Source: CANKJK01 sp964400405 (lineage in GTDB: Bacteria; Acidobacteriota; Vicinamibacteria; Vicinamibacterales; UBA2999). Taken from it: DNA of 64,000 bases. The DNA lies in assembly GCA_964400405.1 (NCBI GenBank), contig CAYNUO010000003.1, forward strand, positions 13,543-77,542, written 5' to 3'. The notes below the pieces were generated by a model. It made no database searches. It was not told the origin of the DNA and was given only the letters and a program-made list of their open reading frames with translations. Below, piece after piece: positions 8,637 through 17,677 of the stretch; the first letter of the stretch is position 1, and the number at the start of each line of letters is the position of its first letter. Made by a program: the position numbers and the translations under genes.

Positions 8637-10228
8637 GGCGTGGCCTTCTTCTCAGGGATGGCACCACCCTGTTCAGTGAAGAAGTCGTACGTGTGCTCGG
8701 GAATCGGAAGACCCTTGGCGCGCATCGCCTTCTCGATAATCTCCGCGAGCTCCGGTTGCACCGAATAGTTGATGCCCAGCGTGGAGCCTCGGGCAAGATC
8801 CAGGGCCGTGCGGTCGCCCGCCGCCTTCGCGCCGAGCGGGACGTCGTGGGCGATCAGCCACTCGACCAGCCCCCGCGCCGCGCGGATGACCGCGCCATGC
8901 AGCGCGCCGGCGCCGTCCCAGCCGCCACCCATGCCGCCGAAGCCGGAGCCCTTGGACAGCTTCGCGACGGCGTTGATGTCGTTGCCGGCGGCGGCGAGCA
9001 CCTTGACGGCGTCCAGGCACTGCTCCGGCGTGCCGGGAGCTTCCCCCTTCGCGTAGCCGACACCGGCAGCGGCCAGCAGCGGTGTGACGCCCTGCTCGTT
9101 GTTGATGGACGGGTCGGCACCATTGGCGAGGAGGTACTGCATGAACTCCACGTCGCAGCCCTTCGAGGCGATGAAGAGGGGCGTCACGCCGTTCCAGCTG
9201 ATCATCGTGAAGTAGGCCAGCGCCATGTGCGTCGGCGCCGACATCCCGTTCTTGTAGCGGGTGCGGTCGTTGACCGCCGCCCCTTTGGCAATCAGGCGCC
9301 TGGCGAGCTCCATCGAATCGATCCGGCCGGTGGGACGCCGGGGCAGCCACGCCGAGAGCCCCCGATTGTTCGCCGTGCGCATGTGCGCCACCAGATGCAG
9401 CGGACGGCCCCGCGGGTCGTTCGTGGCCGGGTCGGCGCCGCGATCGAGCAAGGCCGCCGCCAGCTCCCAGTGGGCGTTGATGATCGCAAGGCCGAGGCTG
9501 GACGTGCCGTCCGGACCGACCGCGTTCAGGTCCGCGCCGAGGTCGAGCAGGGCCAATGTCGTCGAGAGGTGCCCGCCGCGAATCGCGAACATCAGCGGGG
9601 TGATGCCGGTCGAGGATTTCGCCTCGATGTCGCCACCGGCCTCCGCCAGCACGACCACCGCGTCCCGATGGCCTTCCGCGGCTGCCCACATCAGCGCCGT
9701 CTGCCCGCGGAACTCATCTTTGGTGTTCGGGTCGGCACCGTAGGCGAGCAACCGCTGCACGACGCCGGCCGAGCCGGACATCGCGGCGATCATCAACGCG
9801 GTTTCCCCTGAAGGTCCCCGGGTGGACTGAACGTCCGCACCGGCCCGGAGCAGGATCTCCACGCACGCGTTGTCACCATTGGTGGCCGCGAGCCACAGCG
9901 GAGCGACGCCGTACCGGTTCCGGCGATTGACGTCGGCATGGGCGCGAATCAGCGCCCTGACCAGGTCCGCTTGGCCGTTCTGGACAGCCCAATGCAGCGC
10001 GGAGGTCCCATCCTGCTCTGTGGCGTTGACGTCGATCCCGGGCTTCGCGAGGAGGGAGCGCACGGTGACGACATCACCCGCCTTCGCGGCGCTGACGAGC
10101 GAGTCGACCTCGACGCCCGCTGCGTGCACCGGCCTGCCCGGCGACACGAGCAGGGCGACCAGTCCGATCCGGCCTGCGCGGGCCATCCATCGGCCCCACA
10201 CACGAGAGGTTTCCACCAAGCGCGCCAA
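8633..10228 (-). CDS. Exported ankyrin-repeat protein (module A, copy 2)
   Basis: A 531-residue paralogue of the downstream gene. It keeps the same order of repeats, the same RGRPLHLVAHMRT insert, the VTPLLAAAGVGYA segment and the QPELAEIIEKAMRAKGL C-terminus. A signal peptide is visible around ARAGRIGLVALLVSPG. The first possible start is TTG 10228, but its AAGGAG site is only two bases away; TTG 10219, GTG 10216 or ATG 10186 may be the real start, and all retain the signal peptide. It is the first gene of a leftward operon, divergent from the DUF1592 cytochrome gene and sharing its promoter region. It is presumably periplasmic. Confidence 0.84.
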   Translation of the reverse strand: MARLVETSRVWGRWMARAGRIGLVALLVSPGRPVHAAGVEVDSLVSAAKAGDVVTVRSLLAKPGIDVNATEQDGTSALHWAVQNGQADLVRALIRAHADVNRRNRYGVAPLWLAATNGDNACVEILLRAGADVQSTRGPSGETALMIAAMSGSAGVVQRLLAYGADPNTKDEFRGQTALMWAAAEGHRDAVVVLAEAGGDIEAKSSTGITPLMFAIRGGHLSTTLALLDLGADLNAVGPDGTSSLGLAIINAHWELAAALLDRGADPATNDPRGRPLHLVAHMRTANNRGLSAWLPRRPTGRIDSMELARRLIAKGAAVNDRTRYKNGMSAPTHMALAYFTMISWNGVTPLFIASKGCDVEFMQYLLANGADPSINNEQGVTPLLAAAGVGYAKGEAPGTPEQCLDAVKVLAAAGNDINAVAKLSKGSGFGGMGGGWDGAGALHGAVIRAARGLVEWLIAHDVPLGAKAAGDRTALDLARGSTLGINYSVQPELAEIIEKAMRAKGLPIPEHTYDFFTEQGGAIPEKKATP

Positions 10229-10234
10229 GTCTCC

Positions 10235-10262
10235 TTGAATCAGCCTTGAACTTTGTTAAGAT
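10235..10262 (+). promoter_or_regulatory. Sigma70-type promoter of the module A cytochrome operon
   Basis: TTGAAT at 10235-10240 and TAAGAT at 10257-10262 are separated by 16 bases. A second TTGAAC at 10246-10251 makes a direct repeat of CCTTGAA. The -10 lies in GTTAAGATAAC, a short palindrome. A 5' leader of about 65 bases would end at the AAAGGTG site before ATG 10333. The same stretch must also serve the divergent ankyrin operon. Confidence 0.5.
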
Positions 10263-10332
10263 AACGCGTCCCGTCCGATTGCGCCAGTGGCATGACGGGA
10301 AAGCGGAGAGCGACGTGAGAAAGGTGACCAGT

Positions 10333-12768
10333 ATGAACGTGCCGGTCCTTGGTGTGATGACGCTGGCGGCCTTGGCCGCCCTGGCGACCCCGTCCGGCGC
10401 GCAGACCGCACCTGCGGCAGCGACGGTCGATACGAAGGCAACAGTCGACAAGTACTGCGTGAACTGTCACAACGACCGCCGGAAGACAGGCGGCCTGTCG
10501 CTGCAGTCCGTGGATCTCAAGGACACGCACGCCAACGGCGAGGTCCTCGAGAAGCTCGTCCGCAAGCTGCGCGGCGGCGTGATGCCGCCGGTGGGCTCGC
10601 CGCGTCCGGAACCGGCTGCCTACGCCGCGTTCCGCCAGGCCATCGAGCGGCAGCTCGACCAGGCGGCGGCGCAGAGTCCGAACCCGGGCCGCACGGAAGG
10701 CATGCATCGCCTCAACCGGGCGGAGTATGCGAACGTCATCCGCGACCTGCTGCACCTGGAGGGGCTCAACTACTCGACGCTCCTGCCCGGCGACGACGCC
10801 AGCTACGGCTTCGACAACATCGCGGGCGTGCTCGGCATGTCGCCGACGCACCTCGATCAGTATCTGAACGCCGCGCGCACGGTCAGCCGCGCGGCCGTCG
10901 GCGACGTCACCCTCCCGCCCAGCGGCGAGACGATCATCCTGCGGCCGGACCTCTCGCAGGACAACCGCCTCGAGGACATGCCGTTCGGCACGCGCGGCGG
11001 TCAGAAGCTGCGGCGCTACTTCCCGGTCAACGGTGACTACATCATCCGGTTCCAGGCCTTCACCGGCGTCGGCCTCTCGGAAGAAGAACCCAACTTCATC
11101 GAGCTGACAGTCGACGGCGAGCGCGTGTTCTACGAGCAGATGAAGCAGAAGCCGATCCGCCACACGATGACGGGCGCCGACATCCAGGCCAATACGGACT
11201 GGGAAGTCCGCGTGCCGGTCAAGGCCGGGCTGCGCGAGATCAGCGTCACCTTCGTGCAGACCACCTCGGGCCAGCTCGAGGATCTGCTGCAGCCCTTCCT
11301 GCGGCCCCCCGGCGTGTCGTCGTTCCGTCTGACGCGCATGGGCGGCTACTCCGGTCCGTACATCGGCCAGATGTCCTTCACCGGTCCGTTCGGAACGACG
11401 ACCGTCGGCGACACGCCGAGCCGCCGCCGGATCTTCTCGTGCCGCCCGGCCAGCGCCGCCGCCGAGGAACCCTGCGCGCGCACGATTCTCTCGACGATCG
11501 CCCGGCGCGCCTACCGGCGTCCGGTCGCCGCCGCCGACGTCGACGCGCTGATGACGTTCTACGCGAAGGGCCGCCAGAGCGGGAGCTTCGAGACCGGCGT
11601 GCAGGTGGCCCTTGAGCGCCTCCTCGCGAGCCCGGACTTCCTCTTCCGTATCGAAGAGGATCGCAAGCCCGCCGCGGGGCAGCGCGCCTACAAGGTGGGC
11701 AACGTCGAGCTCGCCTCGCGCCTGTCGTTCTTCCTGTGGAGCAGCATGCCGGACGACGAACTGCTCGACGTCGCGCAGAAGGGCCTGCTGAGCGACCCGC
11801 AGGTACTGCAGCGGCAGACGCTGCGGATGCTCAAGGACCCGAAGGCCGCGGCACTCATCAACAACTTCGCGGGCCAGTGGCTCCGCCTGCGCAACATGCC
11901 GGGCATCGACCGGAACGCGCAGATGTTCCCCGACTTCGACGACAACCTGCGGCAGGCGATGCGGCGCGAGACGGAGCTGCTGTTCGACACCGTCATCCGT
12001 GAAGACCGCAACATCGTCGACCTGCTCACCGCGAACTTCACGTTCGTCAACGAACGCCTCGCGCGGCACTACGGCATCACCGGCATCTACGGCAGCCACT
12101 TCCGCCGCGTCCCGGTCGCCGACCAGAATCGCCTCGGCCTGCTCGGCCACGCGAGCATTCTGACGGTGACGTCGCAGTCCAACCGCACCTCGCCCGTGAC
12201 GCGCGGCAAGTGGGTGCTGGAAAACCTGCTTGGCGTGCCGCCGCCGGCCCCGCCGGCCAACGTGCCCGCGCTGGAGGCCACGGAAGCCAAGGGCACGCTG
12301 CGGCAGCGCATGGAGACGCACCGGAAGAACCCGGTCTGCGCGTCCTGCCACCAGCTGATGGACCCGCTCGGCTTCGCGATGGAGAACTTCGACCCGCTCG
12401 GTCAGTGGAGGACCGAGGACGAGGGTCACCCGGTCGACACGGCCGGCACGATGCCGGACGGCAGCAAGTTCGACGGCGTCGCCGGGCTGCGCACGGCGCT
12501 CCTGTCCAAGTCGGACGTGTTCGTCGAGACGTTCATCGAGAAGCTGCTGACCTACGCCCTCGGACGCGGCGTGGAGTACTACGACGCGCCGACGGTGCGG
12601 CAGATTGCGCGGAACGCGGCGAAGACGAACAACCGGTTCTCGCGGATCATCCTCGGTGTCGTGACAAGCACGCCGTTCCAGATGCGGTCACTGCAGGCCA
12701 CGCCGGCACAGGCTGCCGGCACGTCAGCGCAGCTTCAGCCGCGGGCGACGGACGCCCGCGCGAACTAG
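10333..12768 (+). CDS. DUF1592-family planctomycete-type cytochrome (module A)
   Basis: An 811-residue exported protein with a Sec signal peptide (cleavage near PSGAQ) and two CXXCH haem-attachment motifs: Cys42-Val-Asn-Cys45-His46 in an N-terminal cytochrome-like segment and Cys669-Ala-Ser-Cys672-His673 in the DUF1588 region. Between them, in family order, are DUF1587 (LHRLNRAEYANVIRDLL), a beta-rich carbohydrate-binding-like stretch (~230-330), DUF1595 (IARRAYRRPV), DUF1592 (LASRLSFFLWSSMPDDELL) and, after DUF1588, DUF1585. The function of these families is not established; the haem motifs suggest electron transfer or an oxidative enzyme. ATG 10333 follows AAAGGTG with six to seven bases between, which decides against upstream in-frame starts. 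The DUF1552 partner begins ten bases downstream. Confidence 0.88.
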   Translation: MNVPVLGVMTLAALAALATPSGAQTAPAAATVDTKATVDKYCVNCHNDRRKTGGLSLQSVDLKDTHANGEVLEKLVRKLRGGVMPPVGSPRPEPAAYAAFRQAIERQLDQAAAQSPNPGRTEGMHRLNRAEYANVIRDLLHLEGLNYSTLLPGDDASYGFDNIAGVLGMSPTHLDQYLNAARTVSRAAVGDVTLPPSGETIILRPDLSQDNRLEDMPFGTRGGQKLRRYFPVNGDYIIRFQAFTGVGLSEEEPNFIELTVDGERVFYEQMKQKPIRHTMTGADIQANTDWEVRVPVKAGLREISVTFVQTTSGQLEDLLQPFLRPPGVSSFRLTRMGGYSGPYIGQMSFTGPFGTTTVGDTPSRRRIFSCRPASAAAEEPCARTILSTIARRAYRRPVAAADVDALMTFYAKGRQSGSFETGVQVALERLLASPDFLFRIEEDRKPAAGQRAYKVGNVELASRLSFFLWSSMPDDELLDVAQKGLLSDPQVLQRQTLRMLKDPKAAALINNFAGQWLRLRNMPGIDRNAQMFPDFDDNLRQAMRRETELLFDTVIREDRNIVDLLTANFTFVNERLARHYGITGIYGSHFRRVPVADQNRLGLLGHASILTVTSQSNRTSPVTRGKWVLENLLGVPPPAPPANVPALEATEAKGTLRQRMETHRKNPVCASCHQLMDPLGFAMENFDPLGQWRTEDEGHPVDTAGTMPDGSKFDGVAGLRTALLSKSDVFVETFIEKLLTYALGRGVEYYDAPTVRQIARNAAKTNNRFSRIILGVVTSTPFQMRSLQATPAQAAGTSAQLQPRATDARAN

Positions 12769-12778
12769 GAGATTCGAC

Positions 12779-14134
12779 ATGTTCGTATCCAAGCTCGCCC
12801 TCCCCCGGCGCACGTTCCTTCGCGGGGCCGGCACGGCACTGGCCCTGCCGTTGCTCGACGCCATGGTGCCGGCGCTCTCGCCGATCGCGAAGACCGCGGC
12901 GGCTCCGGTCGTCCGGATGGGCTTCATCTATCGACCCAACGGGTACATCCGGCAGTTCTGGACGCCCGACACGACCGGCGCCAACCCGGTGTTCAAGCGC
13001 TCCCTCGCGGCGCTCGAGCCCTTCCGGAACCGGACGCTGATCGTCTCCGGCCTGGCGAATCTGGAAGCTGAAGCCAAGGGCTCCTCGCCCGGTCCGCACT
13101 CCCGCAGCAGCGCCGCGTGGATGACCGGCACGCACGCGAAGCAGACGGAGGGCGCGGACGTCCAGGCCGGCATCAGCGCGGACCAGGTGGCGGCGCGGGT
13201 CCTGGGCCGGTCGACCGTGCTCCCCTCGCTGGAACTCGCCATCGAGCAGAACGAGCAGATGGTGGGCAACTGCGAGGCCGGCTACAGCTGCCTGTACCAG
13301 AACACGATCTCGTGGCGCACGCCGACCACCCCGCTGCCCATGGAGACGCATCCGCGCGTCGTGTTCCAGCGCCTCTTCGGCGACGGCGGCACGGCCGCGG
13401 AACAGCGCCGTCAGCTCGCCACGAGCGGCAGCATCCTGGATGCCGTCACGGATCGGCTGAACGAGCTCACGCGCAAATTGGGCGCGTCCGACCGGGCGCG
13501 GCTCGAGCAGTACACGGAGTCGGTGCGTGAAATTGAAACGCGGATCGACAAGGCGGAGAAGCGCACCGCCGACGCGGCCGTCGAGATTCCCGACCGCCCG
13601 AGCGACATTCCCGGCGCGTTCGAGGATCACGTCAAGCTGATGTTCGACCTTCAGGCGGCCGCATTCCAGGCCGACATCACGCGCGTCATCGCGTTCCAGC
13701 TGGCCCGAGAGCTCAGCCCGCGCACCTATCCCCAGATCGGCGTCAACGGGCAGCACCACGCCACGTCGCACCACGGCAACGCCGTCGGCAAGATCAACGA
13801 CGTCGCCAAGATCGACGCGTACCACATCGAGCTCGTCTCCTACTACCTCCGGAAGCTGCAGAGCCTCAAGGAGGGCGACGGCAACCTGCTCGACAACTCG
13901 ATCGTCCTGCTGGGCGGCGGCCTCGGCAATCCCAACGAGCACGCCGTGATCGACCTGTCGAACATCGTCTTCGGCGGCGGCGCCGGCAAGCTCAAGAGCA
14001 ACCGGCACGTGTCCTACAAGGTCGAGGACTACGTGCCCGAGTCGAACCTCATCGTCACGCTGCTCGATCGCGCGGGCGTGCCGATCGACAAGCTCGGCGA
14101 CAGCACCGGCCAGCTCAAGGAAATCGACGTCTAG
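12779..14134 (+). CDS. DUF1552 (HXXSHH) Tat-exported protein (module A)
   Basis: A 451-residue protein with a twin-arginine signal: LPRRTFLRGAG at residues 8-18, then a hydrophobic stretch ending near AMVPAL. Tat export implies folding, and possibly cofactor loading, before export. The family-defining HXXSHH motif is present as His327-Ala-Thr-Ser330-His331-His332 and could be a metal site; DUF1552 has no proven activity, though its place beside a DUF1592 cytochrome parallels DUF1501 beside DUF1549/DUF1553 in Planctomycetes. AGGAG sits seven bases before the ATG, and the gene follows the cytochrome gene by ten bases. A strong hairpin follows the stop. Confidence 0.88.
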   Translation: MFVSKLALPRRTFLRGAGTALALPLLDAMVPALSPIAKTAAAPVVRMGFIYRPNGYIRQFWTPDTTGANPVFKRSLAALEPFRNRTLIVSGLANLEAEAKGSSPGPHSRSSAAWMTGTHAKQTEGADVQAGISADQVAARVLGRSTVLPSLELAIEQNEQMVGNCEAGYSCLYQNTISWRTPTTPLPMETHPRVVFQRLFGDGGTAAEQRRQLATSGSILDAVTDRLNELTRKLGASDRARLEQYTESVREIETRIDKAEKRTADAAVEIPDRPSDIPGAFEDHVKLMFDLQAAAFQADITRVIAFQLARELSPRTYPQIGVNGQHHATSHHGNAVGKINDVAKIDAYHIELVSYYLRKLQSLKEGDGNLLDNSIVLLGGGLGNPNEHAVIDLSNIVFGGGAGKLKSNRHVSYKVEDYVPESNLIVTLLDRAGVPIDKLGDSTGQLKEIDV

Positions 14135-14157
14135 TCCGCCTCGTCCGCTCGATACCT

Positions 14158-14188
14158 GGGCCGGCTGGTGCGTGCGCACCGCCGGCCC
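14158..14188 (+). terminator. Rho-independent-like terminator after module A DUF1552
   Basis: GGGCCGGC pairs with GCCGGCCC and an inner GGTGCG pairs with CGCACC around a two-base loop, giving a long stem with one bulged T. TTCGTTC follows in place of a clean U-tract. It separates the two-gene operon from the small cytochrome c gene. Confidence 0.6.
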
Positions 14189-14277
14189 TTCGTTCGTACG
14201 GCGCGTCTGACGCGTTGACAGCCGCCGGCACCCCGCGGGCCGTTGCGCCGATGCGACGGCTGGTCTATCGTCGCGCC

Positions 14278-15096
14278 ATGCCACAGGCACGCCGTTTCGC
14301 CACGCTGGCCGCCGTCGCGGCCGTCACCAGCCTCCTTGCCCTTCCGTCGCTGCGCGCCGCAGACCGGACCGTCTGGGACGGCGTCTACACGGAGGCCCAG
14401 GCGGGGCGCGGCAAGGTCGCGTACGAGAAGGGATGCCAGTCCTGCCACGCGGCGGCCGGCGGCGGCGGGTTCGGCATCACCTACAGCGGCACGGCGCTCA
14501 AAGGTCAGCGGTTCGTCCAGACGTGGGAGGACGACCTCCTCGGCCTGGTCGCGTACGCCATGAGCCCGCCCCCCGGGAGCACGCTCTCGCAGAAGGAACA
14601 GCGGCACGGCGACAGCGACGCCCCTCGCGGCGCGAAGGATCCCCTGACCCCCGGCGACTACATCGACGTGATGGCGTATCTGTTCCAGTTGAACGGATTC
14701 CCCACCGGCATGGCGGAGCTGACCACCGCGAACATGGCGTCCATCCAGCTTCGGGAGAAGGAGCCGCAGCCGCTGCCCAACTTCTCGCTGGCCCGTTCGG
14801 TGGGGTGCCTGACGCGGCAGGCTGACAAGTCCTGGGCGCTGACCACGGCAACGCCGCCGCGGCGGTCGCGTGACGGGGAGCCTTCCAAGCCTTCGGAGCT
14901 CAAGGCGCTCGAGCCGAGGCCCGCCGGCGGAGCCACCATCGCCCTGATGGACATCTATCCGGACCCGGACACCGTCGTCACGCCCGAGGAGCACGCGGGC
15001 CACAAGGTCCAGGCCAAGGGCATCTACATGAAGGATGACAAGGGCGTGCGGATCAACGTGAACGTCCTGGAGCTCGTCAGTCCCACCTGCCGGTAG
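14278..15096 (+). CDS. Exported mono-haem cytochrome c
   Basis: A 272-residue protein with a Sec signal peptide (residues 1-28) and one haem motif, Cys53-Gln-Ser-Cys56-His57, within a class I-type cytochrome c domain; DYIDVMAYLFQLNGFPTG resembles the C-terminal helix of cytochromes that serve alcohol and PQQ dehydrogenases. The region after residue ~165 is a second, unrecognised domain with a terminal PEEHAGHKVQAKG segment. ATG 14278 is chosen because it opens the signal peptide and has TATCGT six bases upstream, as in a leaderless transcript. It may carry electrons for the module-A cytochrome, but it has its own promoter and lies beyond a terminator, so the link is by neighbourhood only. Confidence 0.78.
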   Translation: MPQARRFATLAAVAAVTSLLALPSLRAADRTVWDGVYTEAQAGRGKVAYEKGCQSCHAAAGGGGFGITYSGTALKGQRFVQTWEDDLLGLVAYAMSPPPGSTLSQKEQRHGDSDAPRGAKDPLTPGDYIDVMAYLFQLNGFPTGMAELTTANMASIQLREKEPQPLPNFSLARSVGCLTRQADKSWALTTATPPRRSRDGEPSKPSELKALEPRPAGGATIALMDIYPDPDTVVTPEEHAGHKVQAKGIYMKDDKGVRINVNVLELVSPTCR

Positions 15097-15125
15097 GCCC
15101 GATCAAGCGGGGCATCCGAACGCGC

Positions 15126-17540
15126 TCAGAATCGCCAGCTCGTGCCGACGTGGACCAGGCGGGGATGCCCCGGAAGAATGCCGCGGACCCGGTCCACGAT
15201 GAACGTCCGGTCGGCCAGGTTCTTGACCGCGAGGAAGACCGACCCGCCCCGTGGCAGGCGCCAGGACGCAGCGGCGTTCCAGTAGGTGTACTGCGCGATG
15301 ATGCCCCGCTGCCCGTCCGCCGACGGCGCCACCGAGTTGAGGTCATCGGAGAACTGCTCGCCCAGGAACTGCCCCTCGACCTGAAGGTCGAGACCGGTCG
15401 CGTGGCGGTATCCCACTGAGAACGTGCCACTGTGCTCGGCCGCGTAGGGGAGACGGTTCCCCGCCACTGACACGGTCCCGAATCCGGCAACGCTGCTCGT
15501 GCGGACGCCGTCAAAGCGCGCCACCGGGAGCCACGTGTAGGCCAGCCGGGAGTAGACGCCGTGACGGCTCTTCGCGATGTCGCGCCACGTCAGATCCGCC
15601 CCGGCCTCGACACCCTGCTGCAGCGTCTGGCCGCCGTTGGTCAGCGTGGCGCCTACGCCGCCCGCGAGGCTCGCCGGCACGATCTGGTTCTGATAGTCCA
15701 TCCGGAAGAAGGTCACGTCGAGCGCGAGCAGCTGGGCGGCCCGCGTGCGGCCGCCGACCTCGTAGTTCCAGCTCCGCTCGGGCTCGAGGTCGACGACGCC
15801 TCCGGTGGCGTTGTTGATGATGTCCTCGGCCCGGGGGGGCGCGAAGCCCTTGTGGACCCCGCCGAACAACGTGGAGTCGGTGTTGACGCCGTACGACACG
15901 CCGAAGCCGGGCACCACTTCGGTCAGCTGCGTCTTACCCGACACGCTGACGAGCCGGTTGGTCCGGCGATAGGCAATCCGCTCAACCCGCACACCCGGCG
16001 TCACCGTCCAGGCCCCGGCCATCGCGCGGTGCTGGACGAAGGTGGAGACGGCGTCCGTCGTCCGCAGGTTGTGTTCGACCAGCGACCCGGTGCGCGCGAG
16101 CGGCGACGCCCCGTTCACCTGGCGGCGGTTCTGATCCTCGGTGTGGAGACGGAACCCGAAGTCGGTCTCCTGCGGTACGCCGGCCGAAAAGCCGACCCGC
16201 GCGCGTGCCTCGCCGCCGAGGTGCCAGTAGCGACGGAGCCGGCCCTCATTCCCGCACGTAGTCGACAGGTTAGCCATGCCGCCGCAGGCAGGGTCGGCCG
16301 AGTCATTGGGCCGCTGAGCGGAGTTGCTCGACTGCCGCCACCAGTCGCGCGCGAAGTGCGAGGCGTAGACGGTGCCGGTGAGTGCAACGCGGGAGAACAG
16401 GAGCGCGCGGTACGAACCCGAGAGACCGGCCCGAGCGCCGTCGAATCCGTCGTCGGCGAACGGATTCTGCCGGGGTGCGGCGGCGTACTCAGCTTCGCGG
16501 AGGCCGCTGTAGGTGACCTGCGAATCCTCCTTGTAGAAGGACCCCTTGAGCGTCAGATGCCGCGTGCTGCTGAGCGAACGCGAGACTTTGAGCATGGCAT
16601 CCGTCAGGTCGCTGTGCACGTTGTCACGCGCGCCGTCGCCCTTCTTCTGCACCGCCTGCGCGAACACGCCGGTCCGACCCACCGTCGCCCCGACCGAGCC
16701 TACAAGGTTGAGATAGGCGCGGTTCCCTCCGCTCACCGCCACCGTGCCCGATGGCTCCGCGGGCGCTTCCGGCGTGATGTAGTTGACGACGCCGCCGAGA
16801 GTCACCGGCCCCTGGACGATCTGGCTGGACCCCTTCAGCACCTCAACCCGGTCGAACCGTTCGATGGGCGGGTGGTAGTAGCTGGCGTTGTCGCCGTACG
16901 GTGCAAATGCCACCGGCACGCCGTCCTCCAGCAACAGGACCTTCGAGGAGCGCGTGGGGTTGAGTCCGCGCATCCCGATGTTCGGGCGCAGTCCGAGTCC
17001 CTCTTCATCCCGAACGGTGACGCCGGGCACTTTCCGCAGCGCCTCGGAAGTCGAGAACACATGGGAGCCTTCGAGCACGTCCCTCGAGAGCAGAGCGAAC
17101 GACCCGGGCACCCGCCGCAGCGATTCTTCGGAACCGACCAGTCGCGCCCCGATGACGGTCAGTTCCTCCGACAGGCTGCCCGGTCGCAGGATGAGTTCAA
17201 CCACCACTGGCCGGACGGCCAGCACCACTTCGGTCTGCGCCAGCGAGAAGCCGTCGAGCACCGCGGACACCACCGAGGGCCCCTCTGCCGCGCACGTCGC
17301 CTCGAAGCGGCCGTCGGCGTCCGTCACAGCTGAGGCCAGGAACTGTCCCGTCTGACGACGGACGGTCACGGTCGCGCCCGGCACGACGCCGCCGGTGCTG
17401 TCCACCACGCGCCCCGACACGACGGCCGGCCCCTGGGCCAGTGCGATGCCGGCGAAGACCGCCGCGAGAACCGCCTGCGCGAGGGCCGATCGCGCAACCT
17501 CAATACTGAGACTCAATCTCACTCTGAGATAATCCATCAT
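15126..17540 (-). CDS. TonB-dependent outer-membrane receptor, siderophore type
   Basis: An 804-residue outer-membrane transporter. After a signal peptide (cleavage near IALAQG) it has a carboxypeptidase-regulatory-like beta domain (VVSGRVVDSTGGVVPGA, ~40-125), a plug domain (VPGVTVRDEEGLGLRPNIGMRGLNP, ~165-275) and a 22-strand-type barrel ending in WRF, the aromatic terminus used for barrel assembly. The plug and barrel resemble FecA-like ferric-citrate or siderophore receptors. The first 15 codons are unusually AT-rich (TAT, AGA, AGT, ATT), unlike the rest of the gene, and contain a Fur-like palindrome. The true start may be GTG 17522, which still gives a complete signal peptide. Its stop converges on the cytochrome gene. 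Confidence 0.86.
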   Translation of the reverse strand: MMDYLRVRLSLSIEVARSALAQAVLAAVFAGIALAQGPAVVSGRVVDSTGGVVPGATVTVRRQTGQFLASAVTDADGRFEATCAAEGPSVVSAVLDGFSLAQTEVVLAVRPVVVELILRPGSLSEELTVIGARLVGSEESLRRVPGSFALLSRDVLEGSHVFSTSEALRKVPGVTVRDEEGLGLRPNIGMRGLNPTRSSKVLLLEDGVPVAFAPYGDNASYYHPPIERFDRVEVLKGSSQIVQGPVTLGGVVNYITPEAPAEPSGTVAVSGGNRAYLNLVGSVGATVGRTGVFAQAVQKKGDGARDNVHSDLTDAMLKVSRSLSSTRHLTLKGSFYKEDSQVTYSGLREAEYAAAPRQNPFADDGFDGARAGLSGSYRALLFSRVALTGTVYASHFARDWWRQSSNSAQRPNDSADPACGGMANLSTTCGNEGRLRRYWHLGGEARARVGFSAGVPQETDFGFRLHTEDQNRRQVNGASPLARTGSLVEHNLRTTDAVSTFVQHRAMAGAWTVTPGVRVERIAYRRTNRLVSVSGKTQLTEVVPGFGVSYGVNTDSTLFGGVHKGFAPPRAEDIINNATGGVVDLEPERSWNYEVGGRTRAAQLLALDVTFFRMDYQNQIVPASLAGGVGATLTNGGQTLQQGVEAGADLTWRDIAKSRHGVYSRLAYTWLPVARFDGVRTSSVAGFGTVSVAGNRLPYAAEHSGTFSVGYRHATGLDLQVEGQFLGEQFSDDLNSVAPSADGQRGIIAQYTYWNAAASWRLPRGGSVFLAVKNLADRTFIVDRVRGILPGHPRLVHVGTSWRF
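17507..17521 (-). promoter_or_regulatory. Fur-like 7-1-7 inverted repeat at the receptor start
   Basis: On the minus strand the site reads TGAGATTGAGTCTCA, with TGAGA and TCTCA arms around an imperfect core. It resembles the 7-1-7 Fur box in geometry. Two overlapping CTCA/TGAG pairs flank it at 17499-17510 and 17518-17528. TTGACT at 17552-17557 and GATTAT at 17529-17534 (17-base spacing) would start transcription near 17522, immediately upstream of the box. Confidence 0.45.
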
Positions 17541-17612
17541 CCCGTTCCGAGAGTCAACGGGCGGCGAGGCCTCCCCCCTTCTTCGGGGGCGACGTACCCG
17601 GCGTACGCAGAT

Positions 17613-17641
17613 CGGGGCCGGTCCCTGAGGATCCGGCCCCG
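17613..17641 (-). terminator. Hairpin downstream of module B DUF1552
   Basis: A perfect nine-base stem (CGGGGCCGG with CCGGCCCCG) around an 11-base loop lies between the DUF1552 stop and the divergent-facing receptor promoter. No U-tract follows on either strand, so it may stabilise the 3' end rather than terminate by itself. A second smaller hairpin (CCCCC/GGGGG) lies at 17574-17589. Confidence 0.4.
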
Positions 17642-17677
17642 TTGATTCCTGGCGCGAGTGGCGGCGCGGTGATGCGC

